Assembly: GCF_022627325.1 (NCBI RefSeq)
Contig: NZ_JAETZZ010000015.1
Span: 1-64,000 of the forward strand
From: Pseudomonas putida
GTDB lineage: Bacteria > Pseudomonadota > Gammaproteobacteria > Pseudomonadales > Pseudomonadaceae
DNA: 64,000 nt
Direction of reading: 5' to 3'
The notes under the pieces were generated by a model. That model was not told the DNA's origin. It saw nothing but the letters and a program-made list of their open reading frames with translations, and did no database searches. The position numbers were made by a program, and so were the translations under genes. Positions 51,922-60,622 of the stretch are shown here, piece after piece; the first letter of the stretch is position 1; each line of letters begins with the position of its first letter.

Positions 51922-53100
51922 TCAACGCTCGATCGCTAAAGCGACCCCCTGGCCGCCACCGATGCACAGCGTGGCCAAACCCTTCCTGGCGTCGCGCTTG
52001 ATCATTTCATGCAGCAAGGTCACCAGCACCCGGCACCCCGAAGCACCGATCGGATGGCCAAGGGCAATCGCCCCGCCGTTGACGTTGACCCGCTCGGCAT
52101 CCCACTCCAGCGCCTTGCCCACCGCCAGCGCCTGGGCAGCGAAGGCTTCGTTGGCCTCGATCAGGTCAAGCTCGCCCAATTGCCACCCAGCCTTGTCCAG
52201 GCAGCGCTGGGTCGCTGACACAGGGCCAATACCCATGATCGCCGGGTCGACCCCGGCACTGGCGTAGCCGGCAATCCTGGCCAATACCGGCAGGCCAAGG
52301 GCGTTGGCCTTGCCTGCACTCATCAGCAGCACCGCAGCAGCGCCGTCGTTGAGGCTGGAAGCGTTGCCAGCGGTGACGCTGCCGTCTTTCTTGAAGGCCG
52401 GGCGCAGCTTGGCCAAGGAATCGGCGGTGGTGTCAGGGCGTGGCTGCTCGTCACGGTCGAAGACCTTGGGGTCACCTTTTTTCTGCGGCATCACAATGGG
52501 TGTGATCTCGTCCTTGAAGCGGCCGGCATCGATGGCAGCCACCGCCTTGCGCTGCGACTGGGCAGCGAACGCATCCTGCTGTTCACGGCTGATACCGTAC
52601 TTTTCCACCAGGTTCTCGGCCGTAATGCCCATGTGGTAATCGTTGAAGGCATCCCACAGCCCGTCACTGATCATGCTGTCGACCAACTGGCCGTGGCCCA
52701 TGCGCTGGCCGGTACGCGCCGACGGCATCACGTAGGGGGCCAGGCTCATGTTTTCCTGGCCTCCGGCGATCACTACCTCGGCGTCACCGCACCGGATGGC
52801 CTGGGCTGCCAGGTGCAAGGCCTTCAGGCCCGAGCCGCAGACTTTGTTCAGGGTCAGCGCCGGCACGCTGAAGGGCAGGCCGGCCTTGATCGCGGCTTGG
52901 CGGGCGGGGTTCTGCCCGGCGCCGGCGGTGAGTACCTGGCCGAGGATCACCTCATCGACCTGAGCCGGGTCCAGGCCGGTCTGCTCCAGCAGGCGCTTGA
53001 TCACGGCAGCGCCCAGGTCTACTGCAGGCACGTTGGCCAGAGCCCCCTGGAAGCTGCCGATGGCGGTACGGGTTGCGGCGACGATGACCACATCGTTCAT
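51922..53100 (-). CDS. Acetyl-CoA C-acetyltransferase (thiolase)
   Basis: The 392-residue protein (ATG 53100, MNDVVIVAATRTAIGSFQGA) is a biosynthetic-type thiolase. The nucleophile Cys is in LNKVCGSGLKALHLA, the conserved His in GGAIALGHPIGASGCRVL and the second Cys in LCIGGGQGVALAIE. It condenses or cleaves acetoacetyl-CoA and longer 3-ketoacyl-CoA. No partner gene (phaB, CoA-transferase) is adjacent, so the pathway is not fixed. Confidence 0.9.
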   Translation of the reverse strand: MNDVVIVAATRTAIGSFQGALANVPAVDLGAAVIKRLLEQTGLDPAQVDEVILGQVLTAGAGQNPARQAAIKAGLPFSVPALTLNKVCGSGLKALHLAAQAIRCGDAEVVIAGGQENMSLAPYVMPSARTGQRMGHGQLVDSMISDGLWDAFNDYHMGITAENLVEKYGISREQQDAFAAQSQRKAVAAIDAGRFKDEITPIVMPQKKGDPKVFDRDEQPRPDTTADSLAKLRPAFKKDGSVTAGNASSLNDGAAAVLLMSAGKANALGLPVLARIAGYASAGVDPAIMGIGPVSATQRCLDKAGWQLGELDLIEANEAFAAQALAVGKALEWDAERVNVNGGAIALGHPIGASGCRVLVTLLHEMIKRDARKGLATLCIGGGQGVALAIER

Positions 53101-53422
53101 CTTGTTGTTCTCCGTGTGCAGGTGGTCGCCCAGCGGGCGCAGAGCCACCAGCTTCGGCGGGTTTGGCTCATTTGTTAAGTTTGTTTTTCTTTGCCATTGA
53201 TGTGAAAACCCAATGAATGGCACCGGGACGGGTGTCCGGTTCTGGGTAGTTGCCACCGGTTCTTGCCAGCGCATGAGGGCTTGCCGGGGGCGCATCGTTT
53301 TGCATCCCTCCGATCACCCCGTAATATGTGTCGGATAACCTGTGGGGGTAGTCTCACCCTCTGATCAATCGGAATCGCCCGAGGCGGCGCTTCCCCGGCA
53401 TAAACCTGACGAGGTACAGACA
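53101..53422. other. Intergenic region between the thiolase and fabV
   Basis: These 322 bp separate divergent genes. I see no ORF with ribosome site and no clear operator. CGAGG (53410-53414) is the likely fabV ribosome binding site. Confidence 0.5.
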
Positions 53423-54622
53423 TTGGCCATCATTCATCCTAAGGTTCGCGGTTTCATCTGCACCACGACCCACCCCAAGGGCTGCGAGCTGAACGTCCGT
53501 GACCAGATCGAAGCCACCCGCAAGCTGGGCGTGCGCGAGGATGGCCCGAAGAAGGTCCTGGTCATTGGTGCATCCAGCGGCTACGGCCTGGCGGCACGCA
53601 TTACCGCAGCCTTCGGCTTCAAGGCCGATACGCTGGGCGTATTCTTCGAGAAGCCAGGCACCGAGACCAAGGCTGGCACTGCCGGCTGGTACAACGCTGC
53701 TGCCTTCGACAAGTTCGCCAAGGCCGAGGGCCTGTACAGCAAGTCGATCAACGGTGACGCTTTTTCCGATGAAGCACGCGCCAAGGTCATCGAGCTGATC
53801 AAGAACGAAATGGGCGGTCAGGTCGACCTGGTCATCTACTCCCTGGCCTCGCCCGTGCGCAAGCTGCCGCAGACCGGCGAAGTGATCCGCTCCGCCCTCA
53901 AGCCGATCGGCCAGCCGTACAAGTCGACCGCCATCGACACCAACAAAGACACCATCATCGAGGCCAGCATCGAGCCGGCCACCGAGCAGGAAATCGCAGA
54001 CACCGTCACCGTCATGGGCGGCCAGGACTGGGAGCTGTGGATCGATGCCCTGAACGCCGCTGGCGTGCTGGCGCCACAGGCTCGCACCGTAGCCTTCAGC
54101 TACATCGGTAGCGACATCACCTGGCCGATCTACTGGCATGGCGCCCTGGGCAAGGCCAAGCAGGACCTGGACGAAACCGCCCAGCGCCTGGCCGGCAAGG
54201 TCGGTGGCAGCGCCAACGTGGCGGTGCTCAAGTCGGTGGTCACCCAGGCCAGTTCGGCCATTCCGGTGATGCCGCTGTACCTGTCGATGGTCTTCAAGAT
54301 CATGCAGGAGAAGGGCGTTCACGAGGGCACCCAGGACCAGCTGGACCGCATGTTCCGTGACCGTATGTACCGTGCTGACGGCGCCGCGGCGGAGCTGGAC
54401 GAGAAGGGCCGCCTGCGCCTGGACGACTGGGAACTGCGCGAAGACGTGCAGGGCGCCTGCAAGGCCCTGTGGCCGCAAGTGACCACCGAGAACCTGTTCG
54501 AACTGACCGACTACGCCGGTTACAAGAAGCAGTTCCTGAACCTGTTCGGTTTCGAGCGCGCTGACGTCAACTACGACGAAGATGTGGCCACTGAGGTGAA
54601 GTTCGACTGCGTCGAGCTGTAA
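53423..54622 (+). CDS. fabV: Trans-2-enoyl-ACP/CoA reductase FabV
   Basis: FabV catalyses the last step of fatty-acid elongation with NADH and makes pseudomonads resistant to triclosan. The 399-residue protein starts at TTG 53423 (AIIHPKVRGFICTTTHPKGC), because no ATG gives the known N-terminus and GAGG is nine bases upstream. Visible are VLVIGASSGYGLAARITAAF for NADH and the FabV active-site Tyr-X8-Lys in IYWHGALGKAKQD. Frame upstream to 53342 lacks family similarity. Confidence 0.93.
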   Translation: MAIIHPKVRGFICTTTHPKGCELNVRDQIEATRKLGVREDGPKKVLVIGASSGYGLAARITAAFGFKADTLGVFFEKPGTETKAGTAGWYNAAAFDKFAKAEGLYSKSINGDAFSDEARAKVIELIKNEMGGQVDLVIYSLASPVRKLPQTGEVIRSALKPIGQPYKSTAIDTNKDTIIEASIEPATEQEIADTVTVMGGQDWELWIDALNAAGVLAPQARTVAFSYIGSDITWPIYWHGALGKAKQDLDETAQRLAGKVGGSANVAVLKSVVTQASSAIPVMPLYLSMVFKIMQEKGVHEGTQDQLDRMFRDRMYRADGAAAELDEKGRLRLDDWELREDVQGACKALWPQVTTENLFELTDYAGYKKQFLNLFGFERADVNYDEDVATEVKFDCVEL

Positions 54623-54635
54623 GCCCCTTGGCTTG

Positions 54636-54660
54636 TACCGGCCCCGCGAAAGGGCCGGTA
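54636..54660 (+). terminator. Terminator after fabV
   Basis: TACCGGCCC (54636-54644) and GGGCCGGTA (54652-54660) form a nine-base-pair stem with a CGCGAAA loop. No T run follows. Confidence 0.6.
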
Positions 54661-54711
54661 CAGCCCCCGAATTTTTTGCTAGCGTTGGCGCACGACAACA
54701 GGAAGCGCGCC

Positions 54712-55620
54712 ATGAGCAGCCTCACCCAGCCGGCCACGCCTTTTCGCCAGACCACAGCCGACGGCTACAGCCTTGGTGGTTTCTGCTGGCGCCACGCCCA
54801 AGCCAATCCCCAGCGCCCGCTGGTGATCATCAACGCCGCCACGTCCGTGCGCTGCCGCTACTACACCCGCTTTGCCGATTACCTGTTCGCCCAAGGCTGC
54901 GATGTGTTGACCTACGACTACCGCGGCATCGGCGAATCCCGGCCGCCTTCCTTGCGTGGTTTCCAGGCCTCCTGGAGCGACTGGGGCAGGCTGGATTTCG
55001 AAGCGATGCTGGTACACGCCAGCCAGGCATTTCCCTGCCAGCCGGTGGATGTCGTGGGGCACAGCTTCGGTGGTTGCGCCGTGGGGCTGGCGCCGTCTGC
55101 CGGGCGGATCAGGCGGGTGCTGATGGTTGGGGCGCAGTTCGCCTACTGGCGCGACTACGCAGCCGATCAGCGATGGCGGCTGTATGGCAAGTGGCACGTG
55201 GCGATGCCCTTGCTGACCCGCGTGTTCGGTTACTTCCCCGGCAAGCGCCTGGGCTGGATGGAAGACACGCCCGCAGGTGTGGTGCAGGACTGGACTACCG
55301 CTACTGCACGTTACGAGCAAAGGCCCAGCGGGCGCCAGTTGCAGCATGTGCCGTTTGCTCAGGTGCGGGCTGCAACCTTGGCGATCAGCCTGACCGATGA
55401 CCCGTTCGGCACGGTGGCCGCTACGCAGCGATTGCTAGGTTATCTGCAGGGCGCAGAGCGTCGGCATCTGCGGATCGCCCCTGCGGATATCGCGGTCGAG
55501 GAGATTGGTCACTTCGCGTTCTTCCATGACCGGTTCCGCGAGAGCCTGTGGCCGATTGCGCTGGCGTGGGTGCAGCGCGGCGGGTTGCCGGCCGGTGGGC
55601 CGGGGCAGGTGATCAGCTGA
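54712..55620 (+). CDS. Alpha/beta-fold hydrolase
   Basis: The 302-residue protein starts MSSLTQPATPFRQTTADGYS at ATG 54712 after AGGAAGCG. The Ser nucleophile elbow is VDVVGHSFGGCAVG, and the catalytic His is probably in IGHFAFFH near the end. It is of the serine-aminopeptidase/monoacylglycerol-lipase-like group. Substrate unknown. Confidence 0.82.
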   Translation: MSSLTQPATPFRQTTADGYSLGGFCWRHAQANPQRPLVIINAATSVRCRYYTRFADYLFAQGCDVLTYDYRGIGESRPPSLRGFQASWSDWGRLDFEAMLVHASQAFPCQPVDVVGHSFGGCAVGLAPSAGRIRRVLMVGAQFAYWRDYAADQRWRLYGKWHVAMPLLTRVFGYFPGKRLGWMEDTPAGVVQDWTTATARYEQRPSGRQLQHVPFAQVRAATLAISLTDDPFGTVAATQRLLGYLQGAERRHLRIAPADIAVEEIGHFAFFHDRFRESLWPIALAWVQRGGLPAGGPGQVIS

Positions 55621-55644
55621 TGCGGCCTGCCCGGCCCGGCAGTA

Positions 55645-55986
55645 TCAGGCGTTGCGCGAAAGCGGCTGCGCGGTGAATTTCACCCCCGCCAGGCCATGCG
55701 AGATCAGCGCACGGATGTTGCCATGGTCGGTGCCTTGGGGCGTGGCCACCACGTCGCGGTAGTGTTCGCCGAAGGCCAGCAACGCCTCCTGGTCGCTCAG
55801 CCCCTCCAGCAGGGCCAGGCCCAGCGTCTTGCACGAGCCTTCGTTCTGCCCGGCGGCGTTTTCCACGCCACCGTTGGTGAAGGCCTGTGGTTGGTAGCTG
55901 TAGTTGGCGGCGATGAACGCCAGGGTGTCGGCAAAGGCGTGTTCGCCGCTGGCCAGGCTGGCGCGCAGGGTGTTCAGATCAGTCAC
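55645..55986 (-). CDS. HopJ-family protein
   Basis: The 113-residue protein starts at GTG 55986 (TDLNTLRASLASGEHAFADT). It matches the HopJ (HopPmaJ) family: FIAANYSYQPQAFTNGGVEN, EGSCKTLGLALLEGLSDQEA and FGEHYRDVV. The family was named as a type III effector, but it is widespread in non-pathogens and its function here is probably housekeeping. The gene overlaps the upstream DUF1244 gene by eight bases. Confidence 0.85.
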   Translation of the reverse strand: MTDLNTLRASLASGEHAFADTLAFIAANYSYQPQAFTNGGVENAAGQNEGSCKTLGLALLEGLSDQEALLAFGEHYRDVVATPQGTDHGNIRALISHGLAGVKFTAQPLSRNA

Positions 55987-56275
55987 GAGGTTTTCCTTTT
56001 TCAAACGCCGCTTGCTGGTCGGCGCTGGCTTCTTTCTGGTACTGGCTTTTCCATTCGGCGTAGGGCATGCCATACACCGCTTCACGGGCGTCATCCAGGC
56101 TGATGTCGACCTGGCGTTCGTCGGCCGCGGCCTTGTACCACTTGGACAGGCAGTTGCGGCAGAAACCGGAAAGGTTCATCAGGTCGATGTTCTGCACGTC
56201 GGTGCGGTTCTGCAGGTGTGCGACCAGGCGCCGGAAGGCGGCGGCCTCGAGTTCGAGTTGTTCTTGCGCTGTCAT
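55979..56275 (-). CDS. DUF1244 family protein
   Basis: A 98-residue protein matching DUF1244: AAAFRRLVAHLQNRTDVQNI, then LMNLSGFCRNCLSKWY with the two conserved Cys, and YGMPYAEWKSQYQ. Function unknown. It lies between folM (9 bp upstream) and the HopJ-like gene (overlapping), so the three appear to be one operon. Confidence 0.88.
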   Translation of the reverse strand: MTAQEQLELEAAAFRRLVAHLQNRTDVQNIDLMNLSGFCRNCLSKWYKAAADERQVDISLDDAREAVYGMPYAEWKSQYQKEASADQQAAFEKGKPRD

Positions 56276-56284
56276 GGGGTTCTC

Positions 56285-56977
56285 TCAAATCATGCGATTC
56301 TTCAGGTGGCGGCCACCGTTGATGACCACCTGGCTGCCGGTGCTGTATTGGCTGTCGAGCAGGTATTTGACCGTCTCGATCAGCGGGCCTGGGCCGGGTT
56401 CGAATTCCAGCAGGGCCTTTTTCAGGGTCTGCTGGCGATAGGCTTCGTCGCCCCCTTCCTTGAGGATCAGCAGCCCGGGCAGGATACCGTTGACGTGCAC
56501 CGTGGGCGCATATTTTTCGGCAAACGACAGCACCATGTTCTGCAGCGCTGCCTTGGTGGCGGCATAGCCGATATGGCTCTTGCTGCCACGCGAGGACGTT
56601 TCGTCGCAGATGTGGATGATATCGGCCTTGTCGACCTTGTTCAGCAAATCACCCAGCGCCAGGTTCAGGTGGTAGGGCGCCTCGACGTGGAGGCGGAACA
56701 TGGTCTGCAGGTTGTCCAGGCCATCGTCGAGCCACAAGGAGGCATTGTGGATGATCGCGCGCAGGCCATCGTAGTGCTGCTGCAGGTAGTCGATCAGCGC
56801 CTGGCGTTCGGCCGCCAGGCAAAGGTCGGCCTGGAACTGCACGATGTTCGGGTGCGCAGGCTGGGGCTGCACGCTGCGGCTGGCACTGACCACGGTATGG
56901 CCGGCCTCTGCCAGCTCGAGGGCCAAGGCCAGCCCGACGCGCTGGCTGGCTCCGGTAACGAGAATTGGGCTGTTCAT
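56285..56977 (-). CDS. folM: Dihydromonapterin reductase FolM
   Basis: A 230-residue short-chain dehydrogenase that reduces dihydromonapterin to tetrahydromonapterin, cofactor of phenylalanine hydroxylase in pseudomonads, and has minor dihydrofolate reductase activity. Visible are TGASQRVGLALA for NADPH and the catalytic YAATK. The start is ATG 56977. It precedes the DUF1244 and HopJ genes on the same strand. Confidence 0.85.
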   Translation of the reverse strand: MNSPILVTGASQRVGLALALELAEAGHTVVSASRSVQPQPAHPNIVQFQADLCLAAERQALIDYLQQHYDGLRAIIHNASLWLDDGLDNLQTMFRLHVEAPYHLNLALGDLLNKVDKADIIHICDETSSRGSKSHIGYAATKAALQNMVLSFAEKYAPTVHVNGILPGLLILKEGGDEAYRQQTLKKALLEFEPGPGPLIETVKYLLDSQYSTGSQVVINGGRHLKNRMI

Positions 56978-57054
56978 GTGCGGGCGGTCAACTTGTCTTT
57001 CCTGTCGTTGCCGCCCAGCATACCCGAACTGTTTCCCTCGTGTGCGGCCTCGCC

Positions 57055-57615
57055 TCAGCGGCTGCGCAGAGCGGCGCCTGAGGCAGGCGAAGCATGCAGC
57101 CAGCTGGCCAGCAGGCGGGTGGAGAGCGGGATGAACAGGTACACCATCAGTGGCGTCAGTGCCACGGTGCTGAGCATCACACGCGGCAGCAGTTCCAGTG
57201 CGTTCAGCCAGTGGCCGAACAGCACGTTGAACAACAGCGACACGGGAAAGAATGCCAACCAGATCGCTACCGCCTGTTTCCAACGGGGTGGTTTTTGCAC
57301 TGTATTGCTGCCAAACCAGTCATCGATGCCGCTGACGCGCCTCTCTTTGGGGCGCTCGAACAGGCCGTTGCCGCGCTGCAGCCAGGCGCGGCGTGACGCC
57401 GAATGCTCCCAGGCGTGCAGGGTGGGCTCGTCGCTGAAGCGGAAAATGATCTGGAATTCATCGCTGTCGTGGGGCGGCGCGAGGATGCCCGAGCCGAGGT
57501 AGCCGGGGAAGTCGGTGGCCAGCTGCTCGCCTTCGTGCAGCCAGGCCAGCAGGTCCTGGTAGCGGCCGTGGGCGGCGCGGCGCGACACCATCAGGGTGAC
57601 GGGTGGGGTAGACAT
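57055..57615 (-). CDS. ABM-domain protein with two C-terminal membrane helices
   Basis: The 186-residue protein (ATG 57615) joins an antibiotic-biosynthesis-monooxygenase domain (residues ~1-100; VTLMVSRRAAHGRYQDLLAW, FQIIFRFSDEPTLHAWEHSA) to two membrane helices (WLAFFPVSLLFNVLFGHWL; VMLSTVALTPLMVYLF). Proteins of this type are common but not characterised. The ABM part may lack the monooxygenase function. Confidence 0.8.
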   Translation of the reverse strand: MSTPPVTLMVSRRAAHGRYQDLLAWLHEGEQLATDFPGYLGSGILAPPHDSDEFQIIFRFSDEPTLHAWEHSASRRAWLQRGNGLFERPKERRVSGIDDWFGSNTVQKPPRWKQAVAIWLAFFPVSLLFNVLFGHWLNALELLPRVMLSTVALTPLMVYLFIPLSTRLLASWLHASPASGAALRSR

Positions 57616-57827
57616 CGTGTATCTCCTGGCGACGGGGCTGGCGGGTAGCCGGCCCCTTGGCTGTGTGGCCCGGGGTGGTGGGCGACACAAGCGTCTATGC
57701 AAGAATCGGGCGCGGATTATGGCTGATTGAACGTCATTGGCAACTGCCTGCCGCTGTGGCTGGGTAACCTGCGACCTTTCCTCCCGTAGTAGACTGCACC
57801 TCCAATTTATTGCGCACAGGTCATTCA

Positions 57828-58766
57828 GTGCAGATCGACAATCAGGGACTTACAGCGGAAGTCGAAGCAGGCCTGCAGCATCAGGACCTGTTCCCCATAC
57901 GTGAGGTTTCCCGGCTCACCGGGGTCAATGTCGTGACCCTGCGTGCCTGGGAGCGGCGCTATGGGCTGATCCAGCCAACCCGCACCGACAGCGGCCACCG
58001 CCTGTATTCGCTGGCGGACATCGACGATATCCGGCGCATCCTCGGGTGGCTCGAGCGCGGCGTGGCGGTCAGCAAGGTAGGCAGTATTCTGGCGCGTGAT
58101 CAGGCGAGCGCGGGTGACGCGTTTGCCGCCGATTCTGCCCTGCGCTGGCAGGCGCAAGTGCGCGAGGCAGTGCAACGCTTCGATGCCGCAAGCCTTGATC
58201 GGTTGTTCGACCAGGTGTTTGCCTGCATCAGCCAGGACCAGGTTTTCGCTGATGTATTCATGCCCGTCTGGCACGACCTGGCGGCGGGGCAAGGTGCGTT
58301 CGGCCAGGCCAGCGAGTGGCTGTTCCTCGATCAGTTTTTGCGTGCCCGAGTGTTCTCGCGCCTGCAACTCACGCGTCGGCAGCACAGCCGCTGCGTGCTT
58401 CTGGCGCCGCTATCGGCGCAGTGCCTGGAGCTGGAGCTGCTGGTCACCGGCCTGCTGTTGTGCAGCGATGATATCGGCGTGACGCTGTTGGCGCCTGGGC
58501 AGCCGCTGGATGAGTTGGCGGTCGTCTCTGCAAAGCTCAGGCCTGACGCTTTGGTGCTGTTCTCCAACCAGGCGCCCACCGCAGAGCTCAGCAAGCGCTT
58601 GAGCCGGATGGCTGTTGGGCTCGAGTGTCCATTGTTACTGGCGGGGGAAGCTGCCGAATTGGCCCAGGAAAGCCTGGCGGGCAGCCCGGTGGCGTGCTTG
58701 GGAGCAGAGGTGAGCGTGATGCGGCGGCGCCTGCGGCAATACCTGGCCGGTCAGCTCGACAGCTGA
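57828..58766 (+). CDS. MerR-family regulator, LitR class II-like
   Basis: The 312-residue protein starts at GTG 57828 (TTG 57810 is an alternative). The N-terminal MerR HTH is FPIREVSRLTGVNVVTLRAW, then ERRYGLIQPTRTDSGHRLYS. The C-terminal part follows the CarH/LitR layout, but the cobalamin-ligand residues are missing: where CarH has Glu-His after a Trp, this protein has SEWLFLDQF, and the second domain reads LAPLSAQCLELE without the DxHxxG-type His. P. putida is known to use such cobalamin-free LitR homologues with LOV proteins. A LOV gene lies 650 bp away. Confidence 0.82.
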   Translation: MQIDNQGLTAEVEAGLQHQDLFPIREVSRLTGVNVVTLRAWERRYGLIQPTRTDSGHRLYSLADIDDIRRILGWLERGVAVSKVGSILARDQASAGDAFAADSALRWQAQVREAVQRFDAASLDRLFDQVFACISQDQVFADVFMPVWHDLAAGQGAFGQASEWLFLDQFLRARVFSRLQLTRRQHSRCVLLAPLSAQCLELELLVTGLLLCSDDIGVTLLAPGQPLDELAVVSAKLRPDALVLFSNQAPTAELSKRLSRMAVGLECPLLLAGEAAELAQESLAGSPVACLGAEVSVMRRRLRQYLAGQLDS

Positions 58767-59368
58767 GCGTGCAGCTCCGGGTGGGCCTGACGATGGGCCT
58801 GCAGAATGTATTCACGCAAGCGCTCGGTTTCTTGCGCCAGGCTGCGGCTGAGGTCGTAGGCAGCGAGATCCGAGCCGATACGCCGGCGTAGCCTGCCGTG
58901 CAGTGTGATAGCCGGGATGCCCGCTGGCGCGAAGCGCAGGTCGAAGCGTGAAGGCGCTTCAGGCAGGCCGCGAATTTCCAGCAGCGCCCCTTTGAACGAT
59001 ATCTCGCGCACGAACAGCCCGCTGACCTTGCCCTGCCCATCCAGCAGCGCAGTGGGCTGGTCCATCGACAGGCGCCAAGGGCGCAGCATCGGGCCGTCTT
59101 CGTAGATTTCCGGCGAACCGATCTGCAGATGCACGGCGTGGAACTCGTCCTCCACCAGTTGCAGGGGGAAATTGATCTGCTGGTTGTTGAACTGGGCCTG
59201 CAGGGTCACTTGCTCGTTGGCTACCAGGCGAGCCAGCAACGATTGAATGCGCCGGTCGCCATTGACCAGCAGGCTCGACATCGGGTCGGTCTGGTTCAAT
59301 TGCGGGGAATGCTGCATGTCCTGGATGAAATCCAGTTCGTCCTGGGTCAAAAGCGCATTGGCGTGCAT
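58751..59368 (-). CDS. Degenerate PilZ-like protein downstream of the LOV gene
   Basis: The 205-residue protein (ATG 59368) has a two-part architecture like YcgR: an N-terminal beta domain (RIQSLLARLVANEQVTLQAQ) and a PilZ-like part with REISFKGALLEIRG in place of DxSxxG. An exact RxxxR is not visible (RPWRLSM), so c-di-GMP binding is doubtful. The gene is 46 bp behind the LOV gene on the same strand and overlaps the convergent MerR gene by 16 bp. Confidence 0.65.
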   Translation of the reverse strand: MHANALLTQDELDFIQDMQHSPQLNQTDPMSSLLVNGDRRIQSLLARLVANEQVTLQAQFNNQQINFPLQLVEDEFHAVHLQIGSPEIYEDGPMLRPWRLSMDQPTALLDGQGKVSGLFVREISFKGALLEIRGLPEAPSRFDLRFAPAGIPAITLHGRLRRRIGSDLAAYDLSRSLAQETERLREYILQAHRQAHPELHAQLSS

Positions 59369-59414
59369 GATCGAGCTCGGAGTTGGCGACTTCTTCAACG
59401 GGATTGACCCTGCC

Positions 59415-59855
59415 TTAGGCGCTTGGTTCCGGGCGCTCGTCGAAATCCCGACGAACGTGCATCTGCGCCAGTTCACGCTCCAGTTCGACCTGGCGGCTGA
59501 CATCTTTCTGGATGCCGATGAAATACGTGCGGTTATCGGCATCGCATGTCACCGGCGTGATCGACAACTCGTTCCAGAAGGCGCTGCCGTCCTTGCGGTA
59601 GTTGCGCAGTACCTCGCGGCAGGGGCGGCCGTCGGCCAGCGCCTTGCGAATGCGTGCACGGGCAAGCTGGTCGCGGTCATCGGCCTGCAGAAAACGGCAA
59701 TCCTGGTAAAGAATCTCGTCGCGGCTGTAGCCGGTCAGGCGCTCGAACGCCGGGTTGACGTAGATCAGAATGGTGTCATCGCCTTCCTGTTCGGCTACCA
59801 CGATGCCGTCGTTGGACGCATCGACCATCGATTGCAGCAGTTGTGCGTTGATCAT
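59415..59855 (-). CDS. Short LOV-domain blue-light photoreceptor (PpSB1-LOV-like)
   Basis: The 146-residue protein (ATG 59855, MINAQLLQSMVDASNDGIVV) is a LOV domain with short flanking helices and no effector domain. The flavin-adduct Cys is residue 53 in QDCRFLQ, with the FMN-binding Arg and Gln in the same segment, and NYRKDGSAFWNEL and YFIGIQKDVS complete the PAS core. It closely resembles the PpSB1-LOV of P. putida, known for a very slow dark recovery. Blue light should drive flavin-Cys adduct formation; signal output is by dimer changes. Confidence 0.9.
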   Translation of the reverse strand: MINAQLLQSMVDASNDGIVVAEQEGDDTILIYVNPAFERLTGYSRDEILYQDCRFLQADDRDQLARARIRKALADGRPCREVLRNYRKDGSAFWNELSITPVTCDADNRTYFIGIQKDVSRQVELERELAQMHVRRDFDERPEPSA

Positions 59856-59956
59856 GTCCGGGCCAGTAGGCAAGAGGGCGTAGGGGTAGGCGGCCTTTTG
59901 CCACCGTCGGATGCTAGTATCCTACGTTTTCACTCAGTTTCGGAATCCATCTCCCG

Positions 59957-60412
59957 ATGAAAATCGCCATTATTTCCGGCTCCGTGTACGGTACTGCCGA
60001 AGAAGTTGCCCGTCACGCCGAGTCGCTGCTCAAAGCTGCAGGCCATGACGCCTGGCACGCAGCCCGCGCCACCCAGCAGGATCTCGAAGGCTTTGCCCCA
60101 GAAGCCTTGCTGGCAGTGACCTCCACCACCGGCATGGGTGAGCTGCCGGACAACCTCATGCCGCTGTACAGCAGCATCCGCGACACCCTGCCCGCTGCCT
60201 GGCGTGGCCTGCCGGGGGCGGTCATCGCGCTGGGCGATTCCAGTTATGGCGATACTTACTGCGGCGGTGGTGAGCAGATGCGAGAGTTGTTCGCCGAACT
60301 GGGTGTGCGTGAAGTGCAGCCGATGCTCACGCTCGATGCCAGCGAGACAGTAACCCCGGAGACTGACGCCGAACCGTGGTTGGCGGCATTTGCTCAGGCC
60401 CTGGAGGCTTGA
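59957..60412 (+). CDS. Flavodoxin (MioC-like)
   Basis: The 151-residue flavodoxin has the FMN phosphate loop SGSVYGTAEEVAR, TSTTGMGELPDN and the ALGDSSYGDTYCGGG loop. It carries low-potential electrons to enzymes such as biotin synthase or ferredoxin-NADP reductase targets. It is divergent from the LOV gene (101-bp spacer), so light control by the nearby MerR regulator is possible but unproven. Confidence 0.9.
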   Translation: MKIAIISGSVYGTAEEVARHAESLLKAAGHDAWHAARATQQDLEGFAPEALLAVTSTTGMGELPDNLMPLYSSIRDTLPAAWRGLPGAVIALGDSSYGDTYCGGGEQMRELFAELGVREVQPMLTLDASETVTPETDAEPWLAAFAQALEA

Positions 60413-60565
60413 GGCTGTAGTGGCGACCCCCATGGGCCATGACCGTTCGTGCCACTGACTCGCTCGGTCATCAAGCTGGCTGTCAACGCAAGTTTCACCG
60501 AGTGGGTGGCTGACTAGACTCAGCCTCGACATAGAGAGCACATGTATGTGCCGAGGTGACATGCA

Positions 60566-60622
60566 ATGAACGCAGCCTTGCCCTATAACCACCACAACCG
60601 TTGCATACCGGGACGAATCTGA
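60566..60622 (+). CDS. 18-residue leader peptide coupled to the downstream hydrolase
   Basis: ATG 60566 has GAGGTG (60553-60558) seven bases upstream and encodes MNAALPYNHHNRCIPGRI. The stop TGA overlaps the hydrolase ATG by one base (TGATG). The hydrolase start itself has only a weak ribosome site, so its translation probably depends on this leader. The 153 bp before the leader show nothing else I recognise. Confidence 0.45.
   Translation: MNAALPYNHHNRCIPGRI

Noticed and set aside
55645..55986. HopJ-like gene as evidence of a type III virulence island
   Set aside because: The family is widespread in non-pathogenic bacteria and there are no type III secretion genes or hrp boxes around it.
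57828..58766. MerR protein as a B12-dependent CarH light sensor
   Set aside because: The cobalamin-binding His residues are not present in either C-terminal motif.
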